32,140 bases of DNA from Gp6-AA40 sp036742665 (lineage in GTDB: Bacteria > Acidobacteriota > Vicinamibacteria > Vicinamibacterales > UBA2999). The stretch is from contig DAINQP010000037.1 in the NCBI GenBank assembly GCA_036742665.1, positions 1 to 32,140 of the forward strand. Reading direction: 5' to 3'. Every line of letters starts with the position of its first letter. Position 1 is the stretch's first letter. Below, one piece after another: positions 1 to 8,005 of this stretch. The translations under genes and the position numbers were made by a program. The notes under the pieces are model-generated. The model saw only the letters and a list, made by a program, of their open reading frames with translations. It searched no databases and was not told the DNA's origin.

Positions 1-830
1 CGTTGCGGATTACGCGATTCCTGCGCCGCCGTGGAGACGGCATCGAAGCCGATGTACGCGAAGAAGATCACCCCGGCGCCGCGCGCTATGCCGCTCCACC
101 CGAATTCGCCGAATTCGCCGGTGTTGGTTGGAATGAACGGGTGCCAGTTCTCGGTCGAGATGAACATCGCGCCGAGACCAATGATCAGCAGCACGACGGC
201 GACTTTGACCGCAACAATCACCGCGTTGACGCGAGCCGATTCCTGGATGCCGATCAGCAACAGCATGGTCGCCGCCGCCGAGATCAGCATCGCCGGCAGG
301 TTGAACAGCGCCGTCACGCTCGAGCCGTCGGCCAGGACCACGGCGGTACCGGGCGCCGCGCTCAAGAGTGGCGGAAAGGTGATGCCGGCGTCGTGCAGGA
401 AGGACACCACATAGGCGGACCATCCCACCGCCACGGTCGCCGCGCCTAGCGCGTACTCGAGAATCAGGTCCCAGCCGATGATCCACGCGACCAGTTCGCC
501 GAGCGTCGCGTACGAGTAGGCGTACGCGCTGCCAGCCTGCGGAATCATCGACGCAAGCTCCGCATAACAGAGCGCCGCGAGGGCGCAGACCGCCCCGAGC
601 AGGATGAACGACACGATCAGGGCCGGGCCTGCCGCGGCGCGGATGACCTCGCCATCAGGCCGCACTTCGCCGGCCGCCGCGGTCCCAATCGAGGAGAAGA
701 TCCCGGCGCCAATCACCGCACCGATCGCCAGCATCACGAGGTCGCCCGCGCCCAATGCCCGCTTCAGCGAATGACCATCGTCAACCGGCTGAAGCGCGTC
801 GATGGATTTGCGGGCAAATAGCTGCGACAT
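1..830 (-). CDS. Amino-acid permease, APC superfamily (CAT-like), 3' end outside the window
   Basis: This is an inner-membrane amino-acid transporter, of which the first ~276 residues are visible. Reading starts at ATG 830 (protein MSQLFARKSIDALQP) and stays open to the window edge. The first helix carries the APC signature AIGAVIGAGIFSSIG, whose unwound Gly-rich stretch contacts the amino-acid backbone in this superfamily. Later come CYAELASMIPQAGSAYAYSY and LEYALGAATVAVGWSAYV, the latter typical of the cationic-amino-acid-transporter branch. Several further hydrophobic helices follow. No clear Shine-Dalgarno precedes the ATG. It lies 31 bases downstream of the beta-propeller gene on the same strand. 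The family is well supported; the substrate cannot be read from the sequence. Confidence 0.9.
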   Translation of the reverse strand, partial: MSQLFARKSIDALQPVDDGHSLKRALGAGDLVMLAIGAVIGAGIFSSIGTAAAGEVRPDGEVIRAAAGPALIVSFILLGAVCALAALCYAELASMIPQAGSAYAYSYATLGELVAWIIGWDLILEYALGAATVAVGWSAYVVSFLHDAGITFPPLLSAAPGTAVVLADGSSVTALFNLPAMLISAAATMLLLIGIQESARVNAVIVAVKVAVVLLIIGLGAMFISTENWHPFIPTNTGEFGEFGWSGIARGAGVIFFAYIGFDAVSTAAQESRNPQ

Positions 831-861
831 GCGGTGGTTGAGAATGCTATCAGGTGCCGCG

Positions 862-1848
862 TCAGTCGAACCGGTAGGCTGTCTCGTTCGACGCCACGGC
901 CAGTTCGCCGTCAGGACCGAACGCGACACCGATAAAGCCACTGCCCGTTGCTACCAGTTCCGGCTCGCCGTCGAGATCCGGGAGCCTGTACAGGCCGCTG
1001 CCACCCGCGAGCGCATCGACGACGTGCAGGACGCCTTCGTTCGGAGAGAATGCCAACCCTTGCGGCCGGCCGAAGGGGGTGAGCAGCGAGCGAACGCCGC
1101 CGTGGCGATCGACGCGATAGACGTGATCGTATGACGCCAGCGTCGGCGCGCTAACGAACAACTCACCGGACGGACTGATCGCGAGATGAAATGCGGCAAC
1201 GCTCGCCGGCAATGTCGCGAATGACTCCGCGGTGCCGTCCTTCACGCGAAAGATGGTCCCAGAGCGATCGCCGACGTACAGCGTGCCATCGGGATCGAAC
1301 GCCAGCCCGCACGCAACACCGAGATCCGAGGCGACACGCTCGTGCGTGCCGTCCACGTTCACGCGATACACCGCGCCTTCGAATCGGCTCGAGACATAGA
1401 GCCGGCCATCCGGCCCGATCGTCATTGACGTGGGATTGACGATGCCCGAAACGTAGGGTTCGCGTGTCCCGGCACGTGTCACCCGGAAGATCGAGACCGG
1501 CGCCTCCTGGCCCCGCGACCCGCTATACGTGACATAGAGATTGCCCTCGAGATCGAACACCGGGTTATCGACCTGGTGCAGACCGGTCGCCCAGGCGCCG
1601 CCGACTGACACATAGACGGTTTCCCCGACGACGTCTTCGATACGGATGGGCCTCGCGCCGCCTTCCAACTCGGAAGGCAGCGCGATGATGATGCGAGCGC
1701 TCGATGCAAACAGGACACGCGCCGGCTGATCGCCGACGGTGATATCAGGCAGTTTGTCTACCGGAAACCCGTGGCCTCGAAGGGTGACCCGTCCGCCTTC
1801 GACAGCACGAAGCGGAGCAACCGAGGAAATGGTGGGACGGACTGCCAA
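862..1848 (-). CDS. IPT/TIG domain plus NHL/SMP-30-like beta-propeller protein
   Basis: The 328-residue protein has two parts. Residues ~5-80 look like an IPT/TIG immunoglobulin-like fold (PTISSVAPLRAVEGGRVTL, then a GxxPA turn). Residues ~90-328 hold repeated propeller blades with recurring patterns such as IGPDGRLYVSS, FDPDGTLYVGD, ISPSGELFVSA and FGPDGELAVAS, as in NHL/SMP-30/gluconolactonase-type propellers. No signal peptide or catalytic motif is evident, so it may bind a ligand or partner rather than catalyse. The start is a TTG at 1848; upstream in-frame starts are possible and no strong ribosome-binding site decides it. It begins 23 bases after the HNH gene ends, so the two are probably co-transcribed. 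The biological role is unknown. Confidence 0.8.
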   Translation of the reverse strand: MAVRPTISSVAPLRAVEGGRVTLRGHGFPVDKLPDITVGDQPARVLFASSARIIIALPSELEGGARPIRIEDVVGETVYVSVGGAWATGLHQVDNPVFDLEGNLYVTYSGSRGQEAPVSIFRVTRAGTREPYVSGIVNPTSMTIGPDGRLYVSSRFEGAVYRVNVDGTHERVASDLGVACGLAFDPDGTLYVGDRSGTIFRVKDGTAESFATLPASVAAFHLAISPSGELFVSAPTLASYDHVYRVDRHGGVRSLLTPFGRPQGLAFSPNEGVLHVVDALAGGSGLYRLPDLDGEPELVATGSGFIGVAFGPDGELAVASNETAYRFD

Positions 1849-1871
1849 CGAAAGCGACGTTACAACGGCGC

Positions 1872-2405
1872 TCAGCTTTCGTCGAGTTCCATATTCCAGT
1901 AGAGATAATCCCGCCAGCTCTCGGGCGCCGTGTCCAACCCGATCGTGATGCGAATCGCGGGAGCCGAGTCGGGCCGGCGCGGCGGGCGCAGCAGTCGCAT
2001 GCCGGCCTCCGCCGGCGTACGACCGCCCTTCTTCCGGTTACAGCCGACGCAGCAGGTAACAATGTTCTCCCAGTCCTTGCGTCCGCCGTGAGCTACCGGG
2101 ACCACGTGGTCAAAGGTCAGCTCCGAGGTCGGGAACTTCTCGTGGCAGTACTGACACATGTGGTGGTCGCGCGCGTAAATGTTCGCCCGCGAGAACGGGA
2201 CGTAATCGAACTGACGTTTGATTCTGACGAACCGAAGGAGGCGGATGACAGAGGGCAGCTTGAGGGTGAACGAAACCGCCCTTATCTCGCGGTCGTGGAC
2301 CGCGATCACCTCGACCTTTCCCTGGCACCAGAGCGTAATCGCCTTCTGCCAGTGAACGACCTTAAGTGGCTCGTAGGATGCGTTCAGAAGGAGCGCCTGC
2401 TCCAT
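1872..2405 (-). CDS. HNH endonuclease family protein
   Basis: This 177-residue protein belongs to the widespread stand-alone HNH family that begins with a (M)xxxLLLNASYEPL-type motif, seen here as EQALLLNASYEPLKVVHW. The zinc-bound beta-beta-alpha nuclease core is visible: CQYCHEKF (first CxxC), FDHVVPVAHGG with the catalytic His, then WENIVTCCVGCNRKKGGRTP (second CxxC and the Asn/His part). Metal-dependent DNA nicking is expected from the family. ATG 2405 was chosen because it matches the usual family start; a TTG four codons upstream is also open. Such genes are common housekeeping-like neighbours in Acidobacteriota and Myxococcota and need not be mobile. No phage or intron context is seen. 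Confidence 0.9.
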   Translation of the reverse strand: MEQALLLNASYEPLKVVHWQKAITLWCQGKVEVIAVHDREIRAVSFTLKLPSVIRLLRFVRIKRQFDYVPFSRANIYARDHHMCQYCHEKFPTSELTFDHVVPVAHGGRKDWENIVTCCVGCNRKKGGRTPAEAGMRLLRPPRRPDSAPAIRITIGLDTAPESWRDYLYWNMELDES

Positions 2406-2503
2406 AACTAGAAGCAATCATGCAGGACGCTCTGCCGGGCTGTCAAGACTCAGTCGAGCATAAACCCTAAGCAACACTGGAGTTACGGCATTACAATGGC
2501 TTC

Positions 2504-3067
2504 ATGGCCTCGCACTTTATCGGGCGTCTGACCGTCACCCCAGCCTTTGTGATGGCGATCGCGGTTTCGGGTTGCGCCACTCGCGGCGCCGCACCGCGTC
2601 CCTTTCCAGGCGCGGCCACTCCCCCAACGACGCGTAGCCAGCCCGACCTGCGTGGTCCGGCCCAGCCAGACTCGATCGCCTCCGGCGTCGTCGCAACCGC
2701 GCTGGCGCTGAGGGGGACGCAATATCGAAACGGCGGCAGCGAACCATCAGGTGGATTCGATTGCAGTGGTCTGGTCCAATGGGTGTTCGCCCGGCATGGC
2801 AAAGCGTTGCCGCGTGAAACGCGGGAACAGTATGGAATCGGAGAGAAGATCGATCAGGATGAGGTGCAACCTGGCGACCTGGTCTTCTTCAAGACCGTTG
2901 GCAAAGGACCGTCGCACGTCGGTATCGCCCTTGGCGGCGGTGAGTTCGTGCACGCGCCGAGCTCGCGGGGTGTCGTGCGGGTCGAGAGCTACACGAAGAC
3001 GGAGTACTGGGCCGATCGTTGGCTCGGCGTCAGACGCATCATCGTCGTTTCTCAATCGACGCAGTAG
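2504..3067 (+). CDS. NlpC/P60 family peptidoglycan endopeptidase, probable lipoprotein
   Basis: The 187-residue protein has a lipoprotein signal peptide with lipobox AVSGC (lipidated Cys24), a Pro-rich linker to ~residue 60, then an NlpC/P60 cysteine-peptidase domain. Catalytic residues are visible: Cys87 in GGFDCSGLVQWVF, His138 in SHVGIAL and a third polar residue, His150, in EFVHAPSS. QPGDLVFF is a family hallmark. It should cleave peptidoglycan stem peptides (typically D-Glu to DAP) in the periplasm, anchored in a membrane. It is transcribed away from the HNH gene. A TACAAT box at 2492-2497 lies seven bases before the ATG and no Shine-Dalgarno is well placed, so leaderless translation is possible but unproven. 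Confidence 0.92.
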   Translation: MASHFIGRLTVTPAFVMAIAVSGCATRGAAPRPFPGAATPPTTRSQPDLRGPAQPDSIASGVVATALALRGTQYRNGGSEPSGGFDCSGLVQWVFARHGKALPRETREQYGIGEKIDQDEVQPGDLVFFKTVGKGPSHVGIALGGGEFVHAPSSRGVVRVESYTKTEYWADRWLGVRRIIVVSQSTQ

Positions 3068-3082
3068 CGCTCTCGATCGATG

Positions 3083-3904
3083 TTACGCCGCGCGGAAAGC
3101 ACGCTCGCGCACCAGCAGGCGTGAGGTGTGCGGCTGGAATTCGCGCATCGTGAGATCGCGTTCAGTGAACGTCGTTCCAGCGCGAGTCAGCTTGAGCGGC
3201 TCGACGCGGCATTCGTCGTTCGCGGCGACTCGTGGCTGCGGATCGAGCACTTCAGTGAACCGCTGCGGGTAGGACGGGAAGGTGCGAAACGCGGTGCCCG
3301 CCACACCGCCATATCGCTCGGTAAGCTCCGCAAAGTTGCAGGTCAGGAAGTCGTACACGTATGGGTCGGGATTGGTACTGAGATAGTGCTTCACCATCTC
3401 GACGACGTCTTCAAAAAAACGCTGGCCATGACAGTTCGCCGAGCACGTGCCGTCGGCGCGTTCCATACGGCGTATCCCCGGCCGATCCGGATCGACGTGA
3501 TAGAGCTCGTGCACGATCGTGTCGAGCTTGGTGATCCACGGCGCGTACCCCGCGTAATGCGTCTGCTTTCGCGAGCTCGTCGCTGCCTGGTCGCAGAAGC
3601 GCGGCAACGAGAACGAGACCATGTAGTCGATCGGCATTCCGGCCACGGTGACCGTCGGCGACTTGGTGATGAACCATTCGGATCGGCGGGTCAACGCCCC
3701 CGTGCGGCGGTCGCGCCAGTAGTAATACCCAGGTTCGCTCGGCGGCAGCGAGACGCAGTGGCAGGTGGCGTAAGGGCCTTCTGCATCACTCCGTCCAGCG
3801 CGCGCGAAGACAAGCACGCGTGACATGTCGAGGAAAGACAGTGTGGGTACACGCGCCACGATATCGGCCATGAGCTGGCCGATGCGCTCCGTATAGTTGA
3901 TCAT
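3083..3904 (-). CDS. Putative zinc metallopeptidase with HELYH motif
   Basis: The 273-residue product is not recognised as a named family. It contains a clear HExxH zinc motif, TIVHELYHVDP (His132, Glu133, His136), followed 20-odd residues later by CSANCHGQRFFEDVVEM, whose His159 could be the third zinc ligand. An Arg-rich IRRMERADGTC lies between. This HELYH...R...HG layout recalls phage-type and SprT-like putative metallopeptidases. There is no signal peptide or membrane segment. It holds at least six cysteines (48, 50, 104, 154, 158, 189), including CHC and CSANC, so a second metal site is conceivable. It converges with the NlpC/P60 gene and precedes the transglycosylase on the same strand. 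Peptidase activity is inferred only from the motif. Confidence 0.6.
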   Translation of the reverse strand: MINYTERIGQLMADIVARVPTLSFLDMSRVLVFARAGRSDAEGPYATCHCVSLPPSEPGYYYWRDRRTGALTRRSEWFITKSPTVTVAGMPIDYMVSFSLPRFCDQAATSSRKQTHYAGYAPWITKLDTIVHELYHVDPDRPGIRRMERADGTCSANCHGQRFFEDVVEMVKHYLSTNPDPYVYDFLTCNFAELTERYGGVAGTAFRTFPSYPQRFTEVLDPQPRVAANDECRVEPLKLTRAGTTFTERDLTMREFQPHTSRLLVRERAFRAA

Positions 3905-3964
3905 CCCGTGTCACTAGATGTCGGCGGATCTCGCCGGAACTTTAGCGACGTTGCACTGGAGTGC

Positions 3965-4825
3965 TCACGGTGGCGGTTCGGCGGGCGGCGGCGCGGGCGT
4001 AACCGGCCGTTCGCCCGCATTCCCCTCGATAACGGTCGGGCTGGCTGGCTCTTCAGGTAGCGGCGGCGCCACGTCCGTCGCATCAGGCATCGCGATGGGA
4101 ACCGCAGTCGGAACTGGAACGGGCGGCTCGTAGCCCGGCATCCGCGCGAGGATGATCTGCTGGCGGCGCACCAGACGGCCTCGCGGATTTGCGGGACTGT
4201 AGACGCGCGGATTGATGATCGCGCCGGCGAGCAGTGCGGCTTGTTCACGCGATAGCGCAGAGGCCGCCACACCGAAGTAGATGCGCGCCGCGGCTTCGGC
4301 ACCCCACACGAGATCGCCCCACTCGATCACGTTCAGATAGATTTCGAGAATCCGCGCCTTCGAGAGCGCGGTTTCGAGCCGCCACGTGATCATCAGCTCT
4401 TTGATCTTGCGCAACGGATCGCGCGACGGCGACAAATACAGGTTCTTCGCGAGCTGCTGAGTAATCGTGCTGGCACCGCGCAGTGATTGGCCTTTCTCAA
4501 TGCTCGTCTGGATCGATTTCTTGATCTCGGCGATGTCGATGCCTTCGTGCTCGAAGAACGCGCTGTCTTCGGCGGCGAGCACCGCCCGGCGGAGGTTCAT
4601 GGAGATTCGCGAGTACGGCACCCAACGCTGCGCGCGTTTCAGCCGCTTCCCCGCCGCGGCGGCTTCCCGCTCCCGCAGCTCCATGAATGCCGTGGTCTTC
4701 GGATTGGTCGTGGACAGCGGACGTACGTCCGGCAGTGTGAGATACGCGTACGACAGTACGCCGAACGCGACGGCGCCGGCACCAGCCGCGATGCGCAGGA
4801 CGCGAGAAATTAAATAGCGTTTCAT
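3965..4825 (-). CDS. mtgA: Monofunctional peptidoglycan glycosyltransferase (GT51)
   Basis: The 286-residue protein polymerises lipid II into glycan strands at the outer face of the inner membrane. One N-terminal helix (about residues 9-30) anchors it. GT51 motifs appear in order: EDSAFFEHEGID (catalytic Glu86), GASTITQQLAKNLYLS (residues 117-132), RKIKELMITWRLE, and KARILEIYLNVIEWG. There is no transpeptidase domain, hence a monofunctional enzyme like MtgA. ATG 4825 was chosen over upstream in-frame starts because it gives a normal MKRYLIS membrane leader and has GGTGGCGGG just upstream. The C-terminal ~50 residues (233-286) are a Pro/Val/Glu-rich tail not found in typical MtgA, perhaps a flexible periplasmic extension. 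Confidence 0.9.
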   Translation of the reverse strand: MKRYLISRVLRIAAGAGAVAFGVLSYAYLTLPDVRPLSTTNPKTTAFMELREREAAAAGKRLKRAQRWVPYSRISMNLRRAVLAAEDSAFFEHEGIDIAEIKKSIQTSIEKGQSLRGASTITQQLAKNLYLSPSRDPLRKIKELMITWRLETALSKARILEIYLNVIEWGDLVWGAEAAARIYFGVAASALSREQAALLAGAIINPRVYSPANPRGRLVRRQQIILARMPGYEPPVPVPTAVPIAMPDATDVAPPLPEEPASPTVIEGNAGERPVTPAPPPAEPPP

Positions 4826-4921
4826 CCCGCCACCACGATATTGATGCGAGCGTCCACGCGTAGCGCCGCGTCCGGCGCTGAAAGATTCATCACGGCGAAG
4901 GACCGCCCGCACGGCCCGTCT

Positions 4922-6103
4922 CTAGGCGACAGCCATCGCCGGCCGCAGCGCCGTACCTGCCGCGGCAACGCCGGCGCCCTCAGGCACACGGTGTCCATGA
5001 GCCGCCAGCGCACCCTCGAGCGCGGCAAGGAACTGCAGCACGGTCTGTGGAGTAGAGCTGGCGCCCATCAATCCCACACGCCAAATCTTTCCAGCGAGTG
5101 GACCAAGGCCAGCACCGACCTCGATGTTGTATGTCGCGAGCAGCGTCTTCCGGATCGTGGCCTCGTCAACACCTGGTGGTACGCGCACCGTGTTCAACGT
5201 CCACAGCCGCTCTCCTGCCGGTGGCAGCAGCGACAGACCCATGGCGTCCACGCCGGCCGCGAGCGCAAGATGATGGCGCTCGTGGCGCGACTGTCTGGCA
5301 GGAAGGCCTTCCTCTTCCACCATCTGCAGCGCTTCGCGAAGCGCGTAGATCAGTGACGTGCACATCGTGTGGTGATACTTCCGCCCGACCCAGTAGTCCT
5401 CGAGCAGGCGCAGATCGAGATAAAAGCTGCGGCACTTGACCAGTCGTTCGCGCGCAGCGCCAGATACGGCCAGTGGCGCGACACCGGAGGGTGCGCCAAT
5501 GCACTTCTGGCTGCACGAGTACGCGACGTCAACGCCCCACCCGGCGAGATCGACCTCGTGGCCGCCGAGCGACGTCACGGTATCGACGATCGTCAGCGCC
5601 CCCTTCTCGCGCGCGACCGCTGCCAGTTCCTTCACCGGGTTCCGGACGCCGGTCGATGTCTCGGCATGGACGATGCCGACCACGTCGGCGCCTTCGCGCG
5701 ACAGTTCGTCGCGCAAGCGCTGCGGATCGACCGCGCGTCCCCATTCGACGTCGATGCGCCGTACACGCGCACCGTACCGCTCGAGGATCTGCGCGAGGCG
5801 ATCACCGAAATATCCCGTGACGATCACCACGCCGCGCATACCGTCGGACACGACGTTCGCGACGGCGGCCTCCATGGCCGAGGTCCCTGTCCCTGATGTC
5901 GCAAGCGTCAGTGACTTGCTATCGGTGCGAAACACTCGCTGCAGCGATGCGCGAACATCGTCGAGCATCGGTACGAAGTCCGGATCGAGGTGGCTGAGGA
6001 CGGGCGCGGCAAGCGCGCGCATCACACGCGGCGAAATCAGACTCGGACCAGGGCCGAGCAAAATACGTTCAGTCGCAGGAAGAGGCATGTGTATGTTGGT
6101 CAA
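4922..6103 (-). CDS. Alanine/serine-glyoxylate aminotransferase family (class V PLP enzyme)
   Basis: This 393-residue fold-type I PLP enzyme resembles AGXT and serine-pyruvate aminotransferases. Visible hallmarks: LLGPGPSLISPRV near the N-terminus, ATSGTGTSAMEAA (phosphate-binding loop), HAETSTGVRNP, VDTVTSLGGHEVD (cofactor Asp), SCSQKCIGAPSG with Schiff-base Lys200, KYHHTMC, and IWRVGLMG with the carboxylate-binding Arg343. The expected reaction is transfer of an amino group from alanine or serine to glyoxylate, giving glycine. It lies 22 bases downstream of a HOGA-like aldolase whose product would be glyoxylate, which supports this substrate. Aspartate or phosphoserine aminotransferase roles are less likely because of the YHHT signature. 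The exact amino donor cannot be told from sequence. Confidence 0.9.
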   Translation of the reverse strand: MTNIHMPLPATERILLGPGPSLISPRVMRALAAPVLSHLDPDFVPMLDDVRASLQRVFRTDSKSLTLATSGTGTSAMEAAVANVVSDGMRGVVIVTGYFGDRLAQILERYGARVRRIDVEWGRAVDPQRLRDELSREGADVVGIVHAETSTGVRNPVKELAAVAREKGALTIVDTVTSLGGHEVDLAGWGVDVAYSCSQKCIGAPSGVAPLAVSGAARERLVKCRSFYLDLRLLEDYWVGRKYHHTMCTSLIYALREALQMVEEEGLPARQSRHERHHLALAAGVDAMGLSLLPPAGERLWTLNTVRVPPGVDEATIRKTLLATYNIEVGAGLGPLAGKIWRVGLMGASSTPQTVLQFLAALEGALAAHGHRVPEGAGVAAAGTALRPAMAVA

Positions 6104-6125
6104 CGGACGTGACTGTTAGCGATGG

Positions 6126-7037
6126 TCAACGTAGCGCGGAGGCTTTCGCTTCCGCAGGCATGAGTGCGTCCAGCTGGCGTCGTATGATGTCCACGACTTC
6201 TGAGCTGACCGGACGCAACGGCGGCCGCGGCGGCCCGCCGGCATAGCCCTTCAATTCTAGTGCGGCTTTGAGACCGGGCACGCCGTAGGTCGTACCGACC
6301 GAGCGCGCCAGCGGCATCACGCGGCGTTGCAGCGCTGTCGCCTCCTCGAGACGCTTTTCCCGGACCAGCGTCGCTATCGACACGCACTCGGCCGGCGCCA
6401 ATGACGCCAGCGCCAGGATCGCGCCGTCGCATCCCGCGCACAACGCGTGCACGAGCGTCGTTGCCGACCCGGCGAGCACCGTGAAATCGTCCGGGGTACG
6501 CGCCACGTATTCCGCAATCTGTCCGATGTCCGATCCCGACTCTTTGATTGCGACGATGTTCGGGTGAACCGCGAGGCGCTCGACGGCGTCGGGCAAAAGA
6601 TTCACGCCGGTGTAGAGCGTGACGTTGTACAGGAGCACCGGCACGGGCGACGCGTCCGCAACTTCGGTGAAGTGCCGCACGAACGCGTCCGTGGTCATCT
6701 GTGGTTTGAAGAACGAGGGCGTCCGCACCAGCGCGGCGTCCGCGCCAGCAGCGGCGACGCGACGAGTCGCAGCGATCGTCGCGCGCGTGGATTCGCGGCC
6801 GGTGCCAGCAATCAGCGGCCTCGACGCCGGCACGCCGGCACGGACGATTTCAACAACGCGGTCGGCTTCCGCGTCCTCGAGCGAGGCGGCTTCGCCGTTG
6901 GACCCGAGGACGACGAGTCCGGTCAACGGCGTGGTCATCCATCGGCTGACATTGTCGGCGAGGGCCCGTTCATCCACAGCGCCGTCGTCGCGAAACGGCG
7001 TCGCGATCGGCGTGTAAATGCCGGCAAACGGTTTCAT
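6126..7037 (-). CDS. DapA-superfamily aldolase, 4-hydroxy-2-oxoglutarate aldolase-like
   Basis: This 303-residue class I aldolase forms a Schiff base at Lys165 (IVAIKESGSD), with Tyr137 in VLLYNVTLYTGVNL. It differs from true 4-hydroxy-tetrahydrodipicolinate synthase: the active-site pair is Ser46-Asn47 (GSNGE) where DapA has Thr-Thr (GTTGE), and the YNVPxRTG arginine is missing. From memory, the C-terminal YGVPGLKAALELKGYAGG resembles vertebrate HOGA1 (FGIPGLKKIMDWFGYYGG). HOGA splits 4-hydroxy-2-oxoglutarate to pyruvate and glyoxylate, matching the aminotransferase next door. One difference is SFF at 108-110 where HOGA1 has CYY. ATG 7037 was chosen because it overlaps the permease stop (ATGA), implying translational coupling. 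An alternative is another DapA-like lyase for sugar acids. Confidence 0.8.
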   Translation of the reverse strand: MKPFAGIYTPIATPFRDDGAVDERALADNVSRWMTTPLTGLVVLGSNGEAASLEDAEADRVVEIVRAGVPASRPLIAGTGRESTRATIAATRRVAAAGADAALVRTPSFFKPQMTTDAFVRHFTEVADASPVPVLLYNVTLYTGVNLLPDAVERLAVHPNIVAIKESGSDIGQIAEYVARTPDDFTVLAGSATTLVHALCAGCDGAILALASLAPAECVSIATLVREKRLEEATALQRRVMPLARSVGTTYGVPGLKAALELKGYAGGPPRPPLRPVSSEVVDIIRRQLDALMPAEAKASALR

Positions 7038-8005
7038 CGTTCCAATTGTACAGGCGCCCGCCCGGTGCTCTGCACCAGCAGGTTCACGCCGAGCACGACC
7101 ATGAAAATGGCGGCCGCTGGTGCGAGTGCCCACGGGGTATCGCCGATGAGCGCGACGTTCGACGCATCCTGCAGCATCGTGCCCCATGTCGGCGTGGTGT
7201 CGGGAAAGCCAAGGCCCACATACGACATCGTGGACTCAGCGAGGATGAACGCCGGCAGCAGCAGGCTGGCTTGTGTGCTCAGATAACCGCTAGCTGCAGG
7301 CAGCAAATGGCGCGTGAGCAAGCGCGTAGGGCTGGCGCCCGCAGCACGAGCCGCCACCGCATACTCGCGGTCGCGCTCGGCGAGCACAATCGCGCGCACG
7401 CCGCGAGCCACCATCGGCCAGCCAAGCAACGCAAAGATCGTCAGGAGCAGCACGAAGATCGTCGAGCCCGGGAGCACGAGCGGCATCACCGCGCGCAGCG
7501 CAAGCATCACGTAGATCGCTGGGAGCACGACCACGAACTCCGAGACGCGCGACAGGAGCGTATCGAGCCGGCCTCCGGCGTAGCCGGCAACGCCGCCCAC
7601 CAGCGCTCCAAATGTGGTTGCGAAGATTGTCGCGAGTACGCCGAGCGCAAGCGTCGCGCGCGATCCATACAGTAGCCGTGAGAAGCGATCGCGCCCGAAC
7701 GCATCGGCGCCAAGCACGAGCAGCGGCGCACGGTTGTCAGGATTGGCAGAGACGAGCACCCCTCCGCTGAACCAGCGCAACGGCACGTGTGTTGCCCGGT
7801 CTTCGTCGAACCGCCGCTCGAGACGGCTGACAATCCGCAATGGATGCAGATGCGGGGCAGTCATGCCGTCGCCGATGTGTATCCGCGTCGGCGGCGCGTA
7901 CAGCAGATCGGCAAAGCGTTGATTTGGAGGATTGGGTGCCAGCCACGGTGCGGCACACGCGGCGAGCAGAATCACGCCGAGCAGCACCGCTCCGGCAATC
8001 CTCAT
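7034..8005 (-). CDS. ABC transporter permease, peptide type (DppC/OppC family)
   Basis: This is a 323-residue inner-membrane permease for a peptide/nickel-type importer. It has one N-terminal helix, then a ~75-residue external segment typical of OppC/DppC, then LGADAFGRDRFSRLLYG (residues 99-113, the family hallmark), and five more helices. The coupling EAA loop is EYAVAARAAGASP (214-226), which docks on the ATPase. Its start overlaps the stop of the upstream permease (ATGA at 8002-8005) and its stop overlaps the aldolase start, so the genes are tightly coupled. No ATP-binding subunit is encoded in this operon within the window; it must be supplied from elsewhere in the genome. Confidence 0.9.
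   Translation of the reverse strand: MRIAGAVLLGVILLAACAAPWLAPNPPNQRFADLLYAPPTRIHIGDGMTAPHLHPLRIVSRLERRFDEDRATHVPLRWFSGGVLVSANPDNRAPLLVLGADAFGRDRFSRLLYGSRATLALGVLATIFATTFGALVGGVAGYAGGRLDTLLSRVSEFVVVLPAIYVMLALRAVMPLVLPGSTIFVLLLTIFALLGWPMVARGVRAIVLAERDREYAVAARAAGASPTRLLTRHLLPAASGYLSTQASLLLPAFILAESTMSYVGLGFPDTTPTWGTMLQDASNVALIGDTPWALAPAAAIFMVVLGVNLLVQSTGRAPVQLER

Noticed and set aside
2492..2504. Leaderless start of the NlpC/P60 gene from a TACAAT box
   Set aside because: The -10-like box is well placed, but no convincing -35 element is seen, so it is mentioned only as a possibility.
6126..7037. True lysine-pathway DapA paired with the dihydrodipicolinate-reductase-like gene at 18417
   Set aside because: The genes are 11 kb apart, the aldolase lacks DapA-specific residues, and the reductase-like protein is longer than DapB.
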